A DNA stretch of 64,000 bases from Gracilariopsis chorda (taxonomy: Eukaryota > Rhodophyta > Florideophyceae > Gracilariales > Gracilariaceae): the NCBI GenBank assembly GCA_003194525.1, contig NBIV01000022.1, positions 310,001 to 374,000 on the forward strand, read 5' to 3'. Positions 41,134 through 50,114 of this stretch are shown one piece after another. The notes under the pieces are model-generated. The model was not told the DNA's origin. It saw nothing but the letters and a program-made list of their open reading frames with translations, and searched no databases. How positions within the stretch are numbered: the stretch's first letter is position 1; the number at the start of each line of letters is the position of its first letter. A program made the position numbers and the translations under genes.

Positions 41134-42310
41134 GCAACAATCACCAACAAACCTCCTCGAACCACCTCGACTGGAATCTACGACCGACAAGTACTTATGG
41201 CGGCAAAGCGTGAGAATTTGGGCGAAACGGGTTGTCGACTATGCAGAAGGAGGAGACAACCGAGCCAAGGGTGTAGCCAACACATTGTGTCTAACACTCT
41301 ACTCTTGCATGAACTATGGACATCAACAACTCGTGAACAGATCCGTCGATGCGGGAGAGATCTGCTTGCGAACAAAAAACAATACACCAAACAACGAACG
41401 ACTCGAGGAGTTGGAGAAAATCATCCACTTGGTAGCGAAAGATTCGGTATCAGACTCCGTCAGGCGTAAGGTTAAGATGATCAGAGTAATTCACAACTGC
41501 GTGAAAGGAGACAAGGAAAGCTTCAGTACATATGCCGACCGGTTTTACGGCAACGCACAAGCATACTTAAACCTATCCGGAGGAAGAGAAGACGGTCAGG
41601 ACAGTCAGACCTTTGCAATGGTACTATTGGAAAATGCGAACCTTCCAACGGTTACGTTCAATAACGTAGTCTCTACCCTAATCGCCGCCACAAGGGTCAA
41701 CCCCAGTTCTACCGAAAATTACCACACGATATCAGCAACGAAACTCAGTATGTTGAAGGAGATCCTAGTGAAGATAACAGACCTCACTACTCAACAAGTT
41801 GACTCAGATAATAACACGACCCAGCGAACCGTATCCGACATACTTAACTTTCAAGAAGTCAGAGATTGCCAACGAACCATCAACAACATATTGAGCCCGC
41901 ACAAGTTTTCCATGACCGAGAAATCAGAGGAATGTTTCATTCGTCTTAAGGATGCAGTAACAGCTATCAAGGATCTGCAGACAGAGTACCAAGAATATAG
42001 CAATGCGACGACCGATTCAGGAGAAGACGGAAAAATCGTCAAGACCATGATAACCGGAAGGGGATACCAGACATTCGGATTCAATCAGAAACGAGGACCA
42101 TTCCGTAAGAAAGGGAATTGTTGGGCATGCGGTAAGCCAGATCATCAATGGAAAGATCGCAAATGCGAGATGCATCCACTGAACAGAAAAAGACCGAACA
42201 ACGGATCGGAAGAACAGCAGTGGAATAAAAAGCATAAGTCAAATGAAGAACAGGATGATACGGGCAGAGGCGAAGATCCGAAACCAGAACATAAGCAGTA
42301 TTTTCAGTAA
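41123..42310 (+). CDS. copia Gag
   Basis: The frame is open from 41051. ATGs at 41051 and 41099 are inside the LTR, and the next, 41123, lies in the primer site, giving 395 residues. The N-terminal two thirds are helical, as capsid proteins are. A nucleocapsid knuckle CWACGKPDHQWKDRKC is near residue 332 (C-x2-C-x4-H-x6-C, a slightly long last gap), followed by a Lys/Asn-rich tail. Gag packs the RNA in cytoplasmic particles. It overlaps the pol frame by 16 nt. Confidence 0.85.
   Translation: MGPAQQSPTNLLEPPRLESTTDKYLWRQSVRIWAKRVVDYAEGGDNRAKGVANTLCLTLYSCMNYGHQQLVNRSVDAGEICLRTKNNTPNNERLEELEKIIHLVAKDSVSDSVRRKVKMIRVIHNCVKGDKESFSTYADRFYGNAQAYLNLSGGREDGQDSQTFAMVLLENANLPTVTFNNVVSTLIAATRVNPSSTENYHTISATKLSMLKEILVKITDLTTQQVDSDNNTTQRTVSDILNFQEVRDCQRTINNILSPHKFSMTEKSEECFIRLKDAVTAIKDLQTEYQEYSNATTDSGEDGKIVKTMITGRGYQTFGFNQKRGPFRKKGNCWACGKPDHQWKDRKCEMHPLNRKRPNNGSEEQQWNKKHKSNEEQDDTGRGEDPKPEHKQYFQ
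42295..42310 (+). promoter_or_regulatory. gag-pol overlap, candidate -1 frameshift site
   Basis: The gag frame ends at TAA 42308, and the pol frame opens only at 42295, one frame back. The T-run TATTTTC in this 16-nt overlap is the only likely slip point. A classical X-XXY-YYZ heptamer is not present. Confidence 0.5.
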
Positions 42311-45300
42311 TTAGGATCGGTGAGCTCCAACCAGATCCTAATCCAATCTTAGATGAAGGAGCACCAACATCAACCGGCGGTATAGTCACCGCCACACGCA
42401 TCTGTGACATCCTTGGGATACAACTAAACTTAGATCCACCACGAGAAGAATACTTACAAGGATGGGGTCCAAACGGCGTGAACGCTAAACCAATCAAATG
42501 CTCTTGGACCTTGACTATCAATGACGAAGTATCCAGACCCTTGGCACTAACATTCGACCTGACTGCCGGCGACGACCCACTTATCATCGGGCTCGACATC
42601 AAACAATACGCAGATACGATTAACAGGGGGGCATACCGAAGAATAATCATCGAAAGACCCGAAGACAGAGGACCTCGCATCCTACCAACATACATAGACG
42701 CCACCAAGTGCGATAAACGATTGAGACTTCTCATCGTACCACAACCAAGCACAGTGAAGATATCAAAGATGTTGCTAACTAGATCTAACCCGAACCGCAC
42801 ACGAGCCATGAAGACACTTGCGAAACGGATCCACAGATACACGCATGCACCAGCGGACGAAATAATGAGCATATGTAGAGACGCGGGAGTTCTTGATGAA
42901 CAACTCAAACGAGCCATCGAAACAACATCAGAGGCATGCGATATATGTGCCCAATCCGGACAACCACCACGAACCAAGAAAATATCGCTGACGCATGTGA
43001 ACGAACAATTCAACCAAGAAGTGCAGATCGACTTCTTCTTCATCAAGATCAATAACGAGCAACGGACCGTGATTAATATCACGGACACAGGCACGGGATA
43101 CTCAGAGACAGCCGTCGTAAACAACAGATCCGCAGTTACCATTTTAAAGGAAATAGAATCAATATGGATCTGCCGACACGGGTGCCCATTAAGATTGTCA
43201 GCAGATGACGAATACAACTCCCCAGCTCTCAGGGCATTCTGCATAAGCCACAATATTCTCTACCGACCACGACCAGCCAGAAGGCATAACAAACTAGGGA
43301 TAGTCGAACGGAAAAACCAATCAATCAAGAGAATCATCGAGAAGATCAACAAAGAACGATCACATGACGACCATCACACAATCCTCGCCAGGGCCACTTT
43401 TCTGTCTAATATATTCTCCGGCTCCACCATCCTCAGCTCCTTCGAACTGGTGAAAGGATACAGCCCGTCACTGCTTGGAATACCAACCAAGGTCATCTCT
43501 CAAGAAATCCTCGATGCACATAAGGAACAGGTAGCAACAAGAGCGATACACAGACTTCTGAAGACACGATCCCCGATAACCACCACCGCTCACATGTTAC
43601 CTCAGGGAAGACGGATATACACTTTTATCAGACCATCACGCGGGACCTCGTATTGGACGGAAGCCGAAGTAATTGATCCCAGGGAGCATTACGTTGTAGC
43701 GAGGAAGGCAAGACAGGGCAAGCCAATGAAGATTGCATATGAAGACATACGACTAGTACCAGAGAACCCTCTGGCAGCCGAACTGATGCAAGACACGTTG
43801 GAGAACGCCCTTGGATATGACAATGAATCACCGGAAGCAGAGGGGAGGGAAGAAAACTCGACAAGCAGCCAAGCACAAGCGATGCTTCCGATGAATAATA
43901 ACCTGATATCCTCACGTAAGACCGACGAAAAATCCGAGCACCGAGACATCGGTATACACAGCGCCGAAAGAATACGACAGGGAGAAATACCAAACGAGAG
44001 ACAACTCAGATCCGAAAAGCAGAGAGTATTGGCGAACATATACGATCATATCGGAAGTAAACAGGTTAACAGGAATGACCTCTCATTCGCACCACCATGG
44101 GTTCTCGACGACGCGTTTGAAAAAGAACACGATAACAACTGGGCAGAAGCATACACACCGATACCAGAGAATGAAGTAGAAAGAAACGCGAACGTAATAA
44201 CATCCCATGTCGTATATAAAGTGAAGACAGATGAGGAAGGCGAGCGCATGATGAAGGCAAGGATAGTGCCACACGGGAACAGGGATAAGGAAAAAGACGA
44301 AATCCGTAAAGACTCAGCTACGGTCCAACTAAACATCATACGACTTCTTCTTTCACTTACCACTTTCTTAGGCTTTAGGCTTGCAGCCATCGACATCACA
44401 GGCGCCTACCTCCAGAGCGGTCCGATCAGGAGAGATATATTCGTCCGCCCTCCGAGAGAATGGAATGGAACGCGAGGCATAATATGGAAGCTTACAAAGC
44501 TCCCTTATGGCATCGTCGAGGCCGGGAGACAGTGGATGAAGGTAGTGGAAAACTGGATGCTCACACAGGGAGGACTGGAGCGCATTCTGGGTATTGGACA
44601 ACTATACGTCAAGCGCAGGGAAGATAAGATCATACTCATAATTGCAAAACTTACCGATGACTTCCTCATTGCTGGAACCACCGAGAACGCGAATCAATTC
44701 ATCACAAGCATAGGCAAGAGGTTCGTAATAGGAAAAGCAGTAATCGATCAGAAAATCCTATTCAGCGGTTGCGAAATAGAACAGGATAAGAAAGGATCGA
44801 TAACGATGTCAATGAATAGATACATGAGAAGGCTGAAACTGATACACCTCGATCGGAAAAGACGAAAGGAAATCCACGCCACAGTGACCATGAACGAGAT
44901 GAAAATGTTCCGATCCTTAGCAGGAACGTTGCTATACCTCGGGAATGCCGTAATGCCGCAAGCATCTCTTATCGCCTCACTGATGCAGCAGCGAATTGCT
45001 CAATTGAAAGTACAGGATATTATCGACGCAAACACATCAGTCTCCGAACCACTCCGCATGAAACCCATCCTCCTTTTCCTCAGCCCGTCAGATGTACAAA
45101 CTGTATCAATCACTACATTTTCAGATGCTTCACATTCAGGAAAGGACAGGGAATACGGACAGTCCGGAATGTTACAAGGACTAAAGATTTGCACTGCGGA
45201 CAGAACTCTCTTCCATACCATAGATTGGTCCAGCCACAAGCAGAAGAGAATATCCTATTCAGCGTACGGAGCAGAGGTCTTGGCGTGTGCTTTCGCAGAT

Positions 45301-45642
45301 GATCGAGGATACTCCCTGAAGAACGCGCTAAACTCTATATTCAGAAAGTGCTCGTTAACACACGAAATCGTAGTGGACTCCAAGGCACTGTGGGACACTA
45401 TCACTACATTGCACGAAGGACATGAATACCGCCTCAGACCCACGGTACAACGAATCCGTAACAGTTTTGAATGCGGGGAACTGGACAAGCTGATGTGGAT
45501 CCAAGGCAGTCGCAACCTTGCTGACGGCTTGACAAAACGAAACTACGATATCCAAAGGAGAATTGGCCAGGTTTGCCACACCGGTTTGTGGAGAAACGAC
45601 TCTGATCCAGAGAAGGCAGTTGATAGCAGAAATTGGATATAG
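42295..45642 (+). CDS. copia Pol polyprotein: protease, integrase, reverse transcriptase, RNase H
   Basis: The frame runs without a stop from 42295; the first ATG is 42478, but protease sequence lies before it, so expression by frameshift from gag is likely. Protease: LDEGAP at about 42349-42366, where most copia elements have D-[ST]-G-A. Integrase: a His/Cys finger (about 42830-42960), QIDFFF, ADDEYN and HNKLGIVERKNQ for the D,D,E core. RT: APPWVLDDAF, RLAAIDITGAYLQ, LPYGIVEAGRQW and LTDD at 44650-44661, replacing the usual YVDD. RNase H: FSDASHSG, the E of SAYGAEVLA and VDSKALWD, ending in NLADGLTKRN. The polyprotein copies and integrates the element. Confidence 0.9.
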   Translation, partial: AVFSVIRIGELQPDPNPILDEGAPTSTGGIVTATRICDILGIQLNLDPPREEYLQGWGPNGVNAKPIKCSWTLTINDEVSRPLALTFDLTAGDDPLIIGLDIKQYADTINRGAYRRIIIERPEDRGPRILPTYIDATKCDKRLRLLIVPQPSTVKISKMLLTRSNPNRTRAMKTLAKRIHRYTHAPADEIMSICRDAGVLDEQLKRAIETTSEACDICAQSGQPPRTKKISLTHVNEQFNQEVQIDFFFIKINNEQRTVINITDTGTGYSETAVVNNRSAVTILKEIESIWICRHGCPLRLSADDEYNSPALRAFCISHNILYRPRPARRHNKLGIVERKNQSIKRIIEKINKERSHDDHHTILARATFLSNIFSGSTILSSFELVKGYSPSLLGIPTKVISQEILDAHKEQVATRAIHRLLKTRSPITTTAHMLPQGRRIYTFIRPSRGTSYWTEAEVIDPREHYVVARKARQGKPMKIAYEDIRLVPENPLAAELMQDTLENALGYDNESPEAEGREENSTSSQAQAMLPMNNNLISSRKTDEKSEHRDIGIHSAERIRQGEIPNERQLRSEKQRVLANIYDHIGSKQVNRNDLSFAPPWVLDDAFEKEHDNNWAEAYTPIPENEVERNANVITSHVVYKVKTDEEGERMMKARIVPHGNRDKEKDEIRKDSATVQLNIIRLLLSLTTFLGFRLAAIDITGAYLQSGPIRRDIFVRPPREWNGTRGIIWKLTKLPYGIVEAGRQWMKVVENWMLTQGGLERILGIGQLYVKRREDKIILIIAKLTDDFLIAGTTENANQFITSIGKRFVIGKAVIDQKILFSGCEIEQDKKGSITMSMNRYMRRLKLIHLDRKRRKEIHATVTMNEMKMFRSLAGTLLYLGNAVMPQASLIASLMQQRIAQLKVQDIIDANTSVSEPLRMKPILLFLSPSDVQTVSITTFSDASHSGKDREYGQSGMLQGLKICTADRTLFHTIDWSSHKQKRISYSAYGAEVLACAFADDRGYSLKNALNSIFRKCSLTHEIVVDSKALWDTITTLHEGHEYRLRPTVQRIRNSFECGELDKLMWIQGSRNLADGLTKRNYDIQRRIGQVCHTGLWRNDSDPEKAVDSRNWI

Positions 45643-45740
45643 AACAAGACTTAACTACAATGTATTCGTATTTGCGACCACGAACTGTGTCACCAGTATT
45701 GAAAGACGTAAGCAAGAGTTGACCAGAGATCAGGTCAACT

Positions 45741-45748
45741 GAGGGGAG
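45741..45748 (+). other. copia polypurine tract
   Basis: GAGGGGAG lies immediately before the TG of the 3' LTR, the plus-strand primer position. Confidence 0.8.
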
Positions 45749-46046
45749 TGTGATAAGTTGCGTACATGTCGAATTGTTACACGGCATTGTAATTGAACAA
45801 GAGCGCACATCCGAATTAGACATATCACGTCGCGCCAACTGACAACGTGAAAGGTCAGGGAAGAGACTCTTATGCGAAGAAGAGAAAGGGCGCGGGCGAG
45901 TGTTATAAGAGGAGCGGAGATGCGCAGAGTAAAGAAAGGAGAGGGCCAGATGAGAAGCGGGCGGACTCCGAGCAATTGTGCTTTCTACAGTTTCCCCAGA
46001 TTACATATCATCCCACGTAATTGACATGACGTCCACACAATCCACA
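45749..46046 (+). repeat. copia 3' LTR
   Basis: 298 bp, identical by eye to the 5' LTR, followed by the CGCAA target duplication. Confidence 0.95.
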
Positions 46047-46392
46047 CGCAAGTACTGCAGCTCTCCTCGGATACTGTAATGATATCCTTTTGTGTAATCT
46101 TTTTTCTCATTGATTCTATTGGTTGATTTCCAACGAGACCTTTTTTTCTGAAAATTAGCACCAAATGATCCTGCCCAAGGCCTTTCCAAGTCGTCGGCCG
46201 TCGTCCGTGGCTTCTCGCTCGTCACCGGCAATACCCAGTGCGGCACCTTGCACAATCACATATCGCTTCCCTTTCCCGTACTTTGCTTGACTCCGTCGTC
46301 TGCCTTCTCCGCATAGAACAGCAATCTTCGTATTCACACAGGGGGGGTATCAGTTTGTTCTGCGGCTATTTGTTAAACGAGCACAACACATT
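46047..46392. other. RPS16 upstream region
   Basis: 346 bp between the copia element and the RPS16 start codon. It should hold the RPS16 promoter. A 60-codon minus-strand frame here (46155-46337) is not called. Confidence 0.5.
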
Positions 46393-47070
46393 ATGGGTGT
46401 TACCACGGGCAAGAACTCCGTCCAGGTCTTCGGACGAAAGGTAAGCAGCGAATAGCTCGTCAGACGTCCGGTTGAGCGTTTCGATTTACGCCATTTCGAG
46501 ATCCGGTTTGATTTTTGTCCTAGATCAGGAAACCGTGGAGGGTTCGCGTACACTACTCAACGGCAGTAGGGCGAAGACTCCGATGCGCGAATGTCTTGAA
46601 GACACTCTTTGACTGACACGCGTCTCTATCGTCACTGCGAAACATGATTCCCGCCATGTGTTCTTTAAACGCAGAAAACTGCCGTTGCCGTCGCACACAT
46701 TACCGGTAATGGAAAGGGCCTCATGAAAATCAACGGAACTCCTCTGGATCTGCTTGAACCAGAAGGTCTGCGCGTCAAGGTGCTCGAGCCCCTACTTATT
46801 CTCGGTCAGGAGCGCTTTGCTGATATTGACATTCGTCTCAGAGTGAAGGGTGGTGGTTACACTGCTCAAATCTACGCTATTCGACAAGCAATTGCAAAGG
46901 GCATGGTTGCCTACTACCAAAAATACGTTGATGAAGTTCAAAAGCGGGAACTCAAGGACTTGTTACTTGCCTACGACAGAACCCTTCTTGTAGCAGATCC
47001 GCGTAGATGCGAACCGAAGAAGTTCGGTGGCCGTGGTGCACGCGCTCGCTTCCAGAAGTCGTACCGTTAG
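46393..47070 (+). CDS. RPS16: 40S ribosomal protein S16 (uS9), two exons
   Basis: Exon 1 is 46393-46440 (16 codons, ending SVQVFGRK) and exon 2 is 46675-47070, joined in phase 0 over a 234-nt GT..AG intron. The 147-residue product matches eukaryotic S16 in size and throughout: [23 protein letters not shown], the RVKGGG turn, [23 protein letters not shown] and the invariant tail [27 protein letters not shown]. The C-terminal arm reaches the P-site tRNA in the small subunit. An early intron after a very short first exon is common in ribosomal protein genes and may help expression. Confidence 0.96.
46441..46674 (+). other. intron of RPS16
   Basis: 234 nt, donor GTAAGC, acceptor AACGCAG. It is the longest of the introns recognised in the window. 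Confidence 0.9.
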
Positions 47071-47756
47071 GTCTTGCTTGCCTGGCAAAATCCACTATGT
47101 TTACCGTGCTGTGCACCTCGTAGCATGGACCACTTGTAAAGAACTTACTTCGTTCTGAGTTGCTTGCAGCACTTGTTGTACGGATCCGACTGCGCGTTGA
47201 ATCCGTATAAAGGGACCACGGCTACTAGTGGCACTTATTCGTTAGTTCATAAGCGAGAACGCAAAACAGACACTTATGCGCTCTGGATCGTTCTTGTCCA
47301 ATTCGAGACACATAGCTAGATCTAAAAAATGAAAGCTCCCAGTAGAAACATGAGAGTGTCTTCCAACGAAATCGAAATGGTAATCTCGAACAAACAATGG
47401 CGCAGGGAAGAAGCAATGACCGAGTTGCAGGTACGTGAGGGTAGAAGACTACACTTTGAACAAGCAGCACAAGCACTTGTGGAAACATCTGTACACCAAG
47501 GGTAGCACAACTTACGGCCATCATGGCCGTGAGGAGCCACCATGATCGTGAGGAGTTTGAATTTCATCATAGTTTTTCATCGCTAGTACGCAAACGCGTA
47601 TATCAACCTCAAATTCTGAAGCTGCTCGGCATATACAACAGAGGAAAGCTTGTATCCTGGTCAGCAATCTAACCCTTTACCCTTCATGGTCCGATCTCAA
47701 AAACCAAGTCGAATCGCATTGATTTATTCCTTCGTTACCGTCGCACTCCTAGCACT
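47071..47756. other. intergenic, no supported gene
   Basis: A short direct repeat (CATGGCCGTGAGGAG / CATGATCGTGAGGAG) is near 47521-47557, and a TAACCCTTTACCCTT patch near 47670. No gene is seen. Confidence 0.55.
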
Positions 47757-48925
47757 ATGCCTCCTTGCTGCACAGCCGCTTTCTGCGGAATAAGTGCAGC
47801 AAGTTCATTGCGAAAGGGGACTTTCACAGGCCATGACTTCAGCAGAGCGGGGCTTCCATCGAGAACGGAAGACCTTTGCACTGACCGCTCTCGAAGCATA
47901 GCAGTATGTCGCGTAGATTCTCAGGTTTCCCGACGAGATATTATGCGCTGGGCCGTTTCGGGCATCAGTGGTGTTTTTGTAGGTATTCAGATTCCACAGC
48001 CGACAGAAGCGATTTACAACCCGTTCACTCCTCCACCGGATATAGTTGCGAGACTGAAGCAAAGGGTGTCAGAAGAAGCTCCTGAACGCATGTTTCAGGA
48101 GGATTTGTACTATCCTGATTTCTTCGCTGGGACATGGAAAACAAATTCAATGTTGTTGTCGGTGGCATGCCCTGCAGGTTACAAGCTTTTCGGACGAATG
48201 GGCTCTTTTGAAGAGGCAAAAAAGGTATGTTCGGATAAACTGTACTTTCCAGTTGTGGTAAGGCTATCTTTGTGGTAGGCGTTTTACGACACGCGTTCTG
48301 ACAAGTTGACATTGGGGCGTGGCCCTCGCCGAAACCTACGCAGGGTATCGGGGAAAGTGTGCAGTACGATAGCCGATTCATTCGGTCCATGGGGAATGTG
48401 ATTGCGGACAGGGCATTTAACGTGGCGTCGATTGCGCGTGCGGCGATGGGCCCCTACTCCGTGTTGGATTGCGAAACTAAGGGGAACAGAGTAGACCAGT
48501 TGCAACTAACGTTGAAACCTGGTGGACCCGACGGTTCAGTATTCGCAGTGGATTTGAAAACAATTGGCAGAATGCAGCAGACGGACTATGTTCCGCGCAA
48601 CATGGAAGCTGCTTTCAAGATTCGAGAGGAAGCTACATGGACGGATATCGACGCAAAGGTGCAGCATACAGCTGGAGAAGGTTTGTATACAACCGAGACA
48701 GTCCGCCAAGAAGTTAGGCTGGATACGGATGACCTGAGGATACAACCGTCGATCAAACACGTGGAAACAACGACCATCTTCTTATGGGATGATGATACTC
48801 AAGACAACTTTCGCGCATGGCAAAAGACAAGCACGTATTTGACTCGATCCAATTTGCAGTATGTGGATGCTCGCGGGAGAGCTGTGGATGTTCGATGGTA
48901 CCAAGTACATTATTCTAGAGAGTAA
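47757..48925 (+). CDS. DUF6816-like thylakoid-lumen protein, two exons
   Basis: Exon 1 is 47757-48257 and exon 2 is 48344-48925, joined in phase 0 (..YFPVV/GIGESVQ..), giving 360 residues. The first 85 look like a bipartite plastid leader: a Ser/Arg-rich part, then SRRDIMRWAVSGISGVFVG, a twin-Arg signal with hydrophobic core that ends before TEA. The mature part has DLYYPDFFAGTWKTNSMLLSV and NVIADRAFNVAS, both typical of the DUF6816 family of cyanobacteria and plastids, whose function is unknown. The intron is needed: without it the conserved FNVAS part is out of frame. Confidence 0.72.
48258..48343 (+). other. intron of the DUF6816-like gene
   Basis: 86 nt, donor GTAAGG, acceptor TACGCAG. 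A nearer acceptor (after GTGGTAG, 21 nt) is too short and would leave the wrong frame. Confidence 0.7.
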
Positions 48926-49116
48926 GAAGTGAGATAGTGAGAGCAGAGCCTCTATGAACGAGACTCAACCTCTCGAAGCCGGCCACGAGCCGCTGTCTTC
49001 AACATGCGCCGTCTTCCTAGGTGAAGTGATGATTCCTACACGCAAACGCGACTTTGGCTAGCTATAAATTGAATTTGATCTCCCTCACAGTAGTAAGGTT
49101 TGTCAGTGAGGCTTAC

Positions 49117-49212
49117 CCCCCTGTAGCTCAATCGGTTTTCAAATTTTGAAGTGACGAAAAGAGCATTGGTCTTATGAGCCAAAGGTTGCGAGTTCAAGCC
49201 TCGCCTGGGGGA
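49117..49212 (+). tRNA. tRNA-Ile(UAU)-like gene with an insertion (intron) in the D-loop
   Basis: A full cloverleaf can be drawn if about 23 nt (49137-49159) are removed from the D-loop. Acceptor stem CCCCCTG/CTGGGGG (six of seven pairs, one U-U), D-stem GCTC/GAGC, anticodon stem TTGGT/GCCAA with loop CTTATGA (anticodon TAT), T-stem GCGAG/CTCGC with loop TTCAAGC, discriminator A. Without the insert the tRNA is 73 nt. The A box (TAGCTCAATCGG) lies before the insert and the B box (AGTTCAAGCC) is intact; a T6 run at 49222-49227 is a Pol III terminator. G at position 37 is unusual for an Ile tRNA, so the identity is less certain than the fold. Confidence 0.68.
49137..49159 (+). other. candidate ectopic tRNA intron in the D-loop
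   Basis: TTTCAAATTTTGAAGTGACG and the three A that follow. The borders are ambiguous by a few T or A. TTTTC/GAAAA flank it and TTCAAA/TTTGAA lie inside, so it can form a helix that brings the two exon ends together, as a bulge-helix-bulge substrate would. Confidence 0.55.
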
Positions 49213-49221
49213 GGTGAGTAG

Positions 49222-49227
49222 TTTTTT
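49222..49227 (+). terminator. Pol III terminator of the tRNA
   Basis: TTTTTT begins 10 nt past the tRNA discriminator base. Confidence 0.6.
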
Positions 49228-49238
49228 AATTCGCCCTG

Positions 49239-50114
49239 TCATTTCATTTCCTTGACACCACCGATTCTACGACTCTGCAAAGAGGAGAGTTTGTTGCTGA
49301 ACCCCTGATGCTCCCTGAGCCATCTTTTCTCTTTCGCACGGAGCTTCATCCGCGTCAGCCGCTCCATTGCCGCAAAGTACTTTTCCTTGTAGTCCGTCGG
49401 AACACCCCGGAAGTAACCCCACATCACTTCACGCCCTACCTCACAGGATGACATCTCATCCAAACATTTCTTTATCAACTCGCGTGCTTCCCATAGTAGC
49501 ATTCTCTCCTTCACTACCGGTACCAACACCGTGAATTCCCATTCGAAGATCTGTTCCACACTGGATACCAATCCGTGCAAAAGGCGAATCATTCTACTTA
49601 CAGACTCACCCATGCCGGGGCAACTCAACGCCCTTTTCGCACTGGAACGATGCGCACCGATCATTGTCAGCGTGAGACACTCCGAATGAATCTCTAACAA
49701 GTGGTTGATAATGCCGACATGGCGCTTACCGCGCTTCGTCAAAGTGGCACGTAGGTTAGACTGAAAGGTGACCAAAGTGGGGTATATGACGTTGTCATTG
49801 ACCACAAAGTACATGGCAACCATTTGGGAAAACTGCACAAACCATTTTTCCAGCGCCAGCAGGTGTTTGATGCGAATGCGACCGTCATCGTGCGCAGTGA
49901 GCTTGAGCATCTTGTGCAGATCGAGTAATTCATGTCGCACTCCGTTATGAAAGAACACGAACACATCCGATGACCACGAGTCGTGATGGAACAGCGAATC
50001 AAAACGAATTAGATGCGAGACAACCTGTTCTCTGCGCGGTTCACTGCGCGGCTCACTGTTTTCGAACCAGATAGATTGTTCCGCGGAAGGGGCCAAGTTG
50101 TTTCGAATGGGCAT
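49239..50114 (-). CDS. hemerythrin-like helical protein, degenerate metal site
   Basis: The 291-residue all-helical product has an arrangement like the HHE/hemerythrin cation-binding family. HNGVRHELLDLHKML (about 57-71) gives the first His-rich helix, and a helix ending VVNDNVIYPTL takes the place of the usual H-x3-E-x2-FP helix, without its His and Glu. Later helices carry EIHSECLTL and EWEFTVLVPVVKERM. If the resemblance is real, iron binding is probably weakened. The function is unknown. The C-terminus is very basic. Confidence 0.45.
   Translation of the reverse strand: MPIRNNLAPSAEQSIWFENSEPRSEPRREQVVSHLIRFDSLFHHDSWSSDVFVFFHNGVRHELLDLHKMLKLTAHDDGRIRIKHLLALEKWFVQFSQMVAMYFVVNDNVIYPTLVTFQSNLRATLTKRGKRHVGIINHLLEIHSECLTLTMIGAHRSSAKRALSCPGMGESVSRMIRLLHGLVSSVEQIFEWEFTVLVPVVKERMLLWEARELIKKCLDEMSSCEVGREVMWGYFRGVPTDYKEKYFAAMERLTRMKLRAKEKRWLREHQGFSNKLSSLQSRRIGGVKEMK

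Larger units (their letters stand above)
40822..46046 (+). mobile_element. Ty1/copia LTR retrotransposon, apparently intact
   Basis: Two 298-bp LTRs (40822-41119 and 45749-46046) begin TGTGATAAG, end AATCCACA and look identical by eye. The 5-bp repeat CGCAA flanks the element on both sides (40817-40821, 46047-46051). Gag and pol frames are uninterrupted, and the domain order protease, integrase, RT, RNase H is that of Ty1/copia. The identical LTRs, clean duplication and open frames all argue for a very young insertion that may still move. It lies about 350 bp upstream of RPS16 in the same direction. Confidence 0.95.

Noticed and set aside
48258-48278. 21-nt intron (GTAAGG..GGTAG) in the lumen-protein gene
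   Set aside because: Too short for a spliceosomal intron and it leaves the conserved second half out of frame; the 86-nt intron fits.
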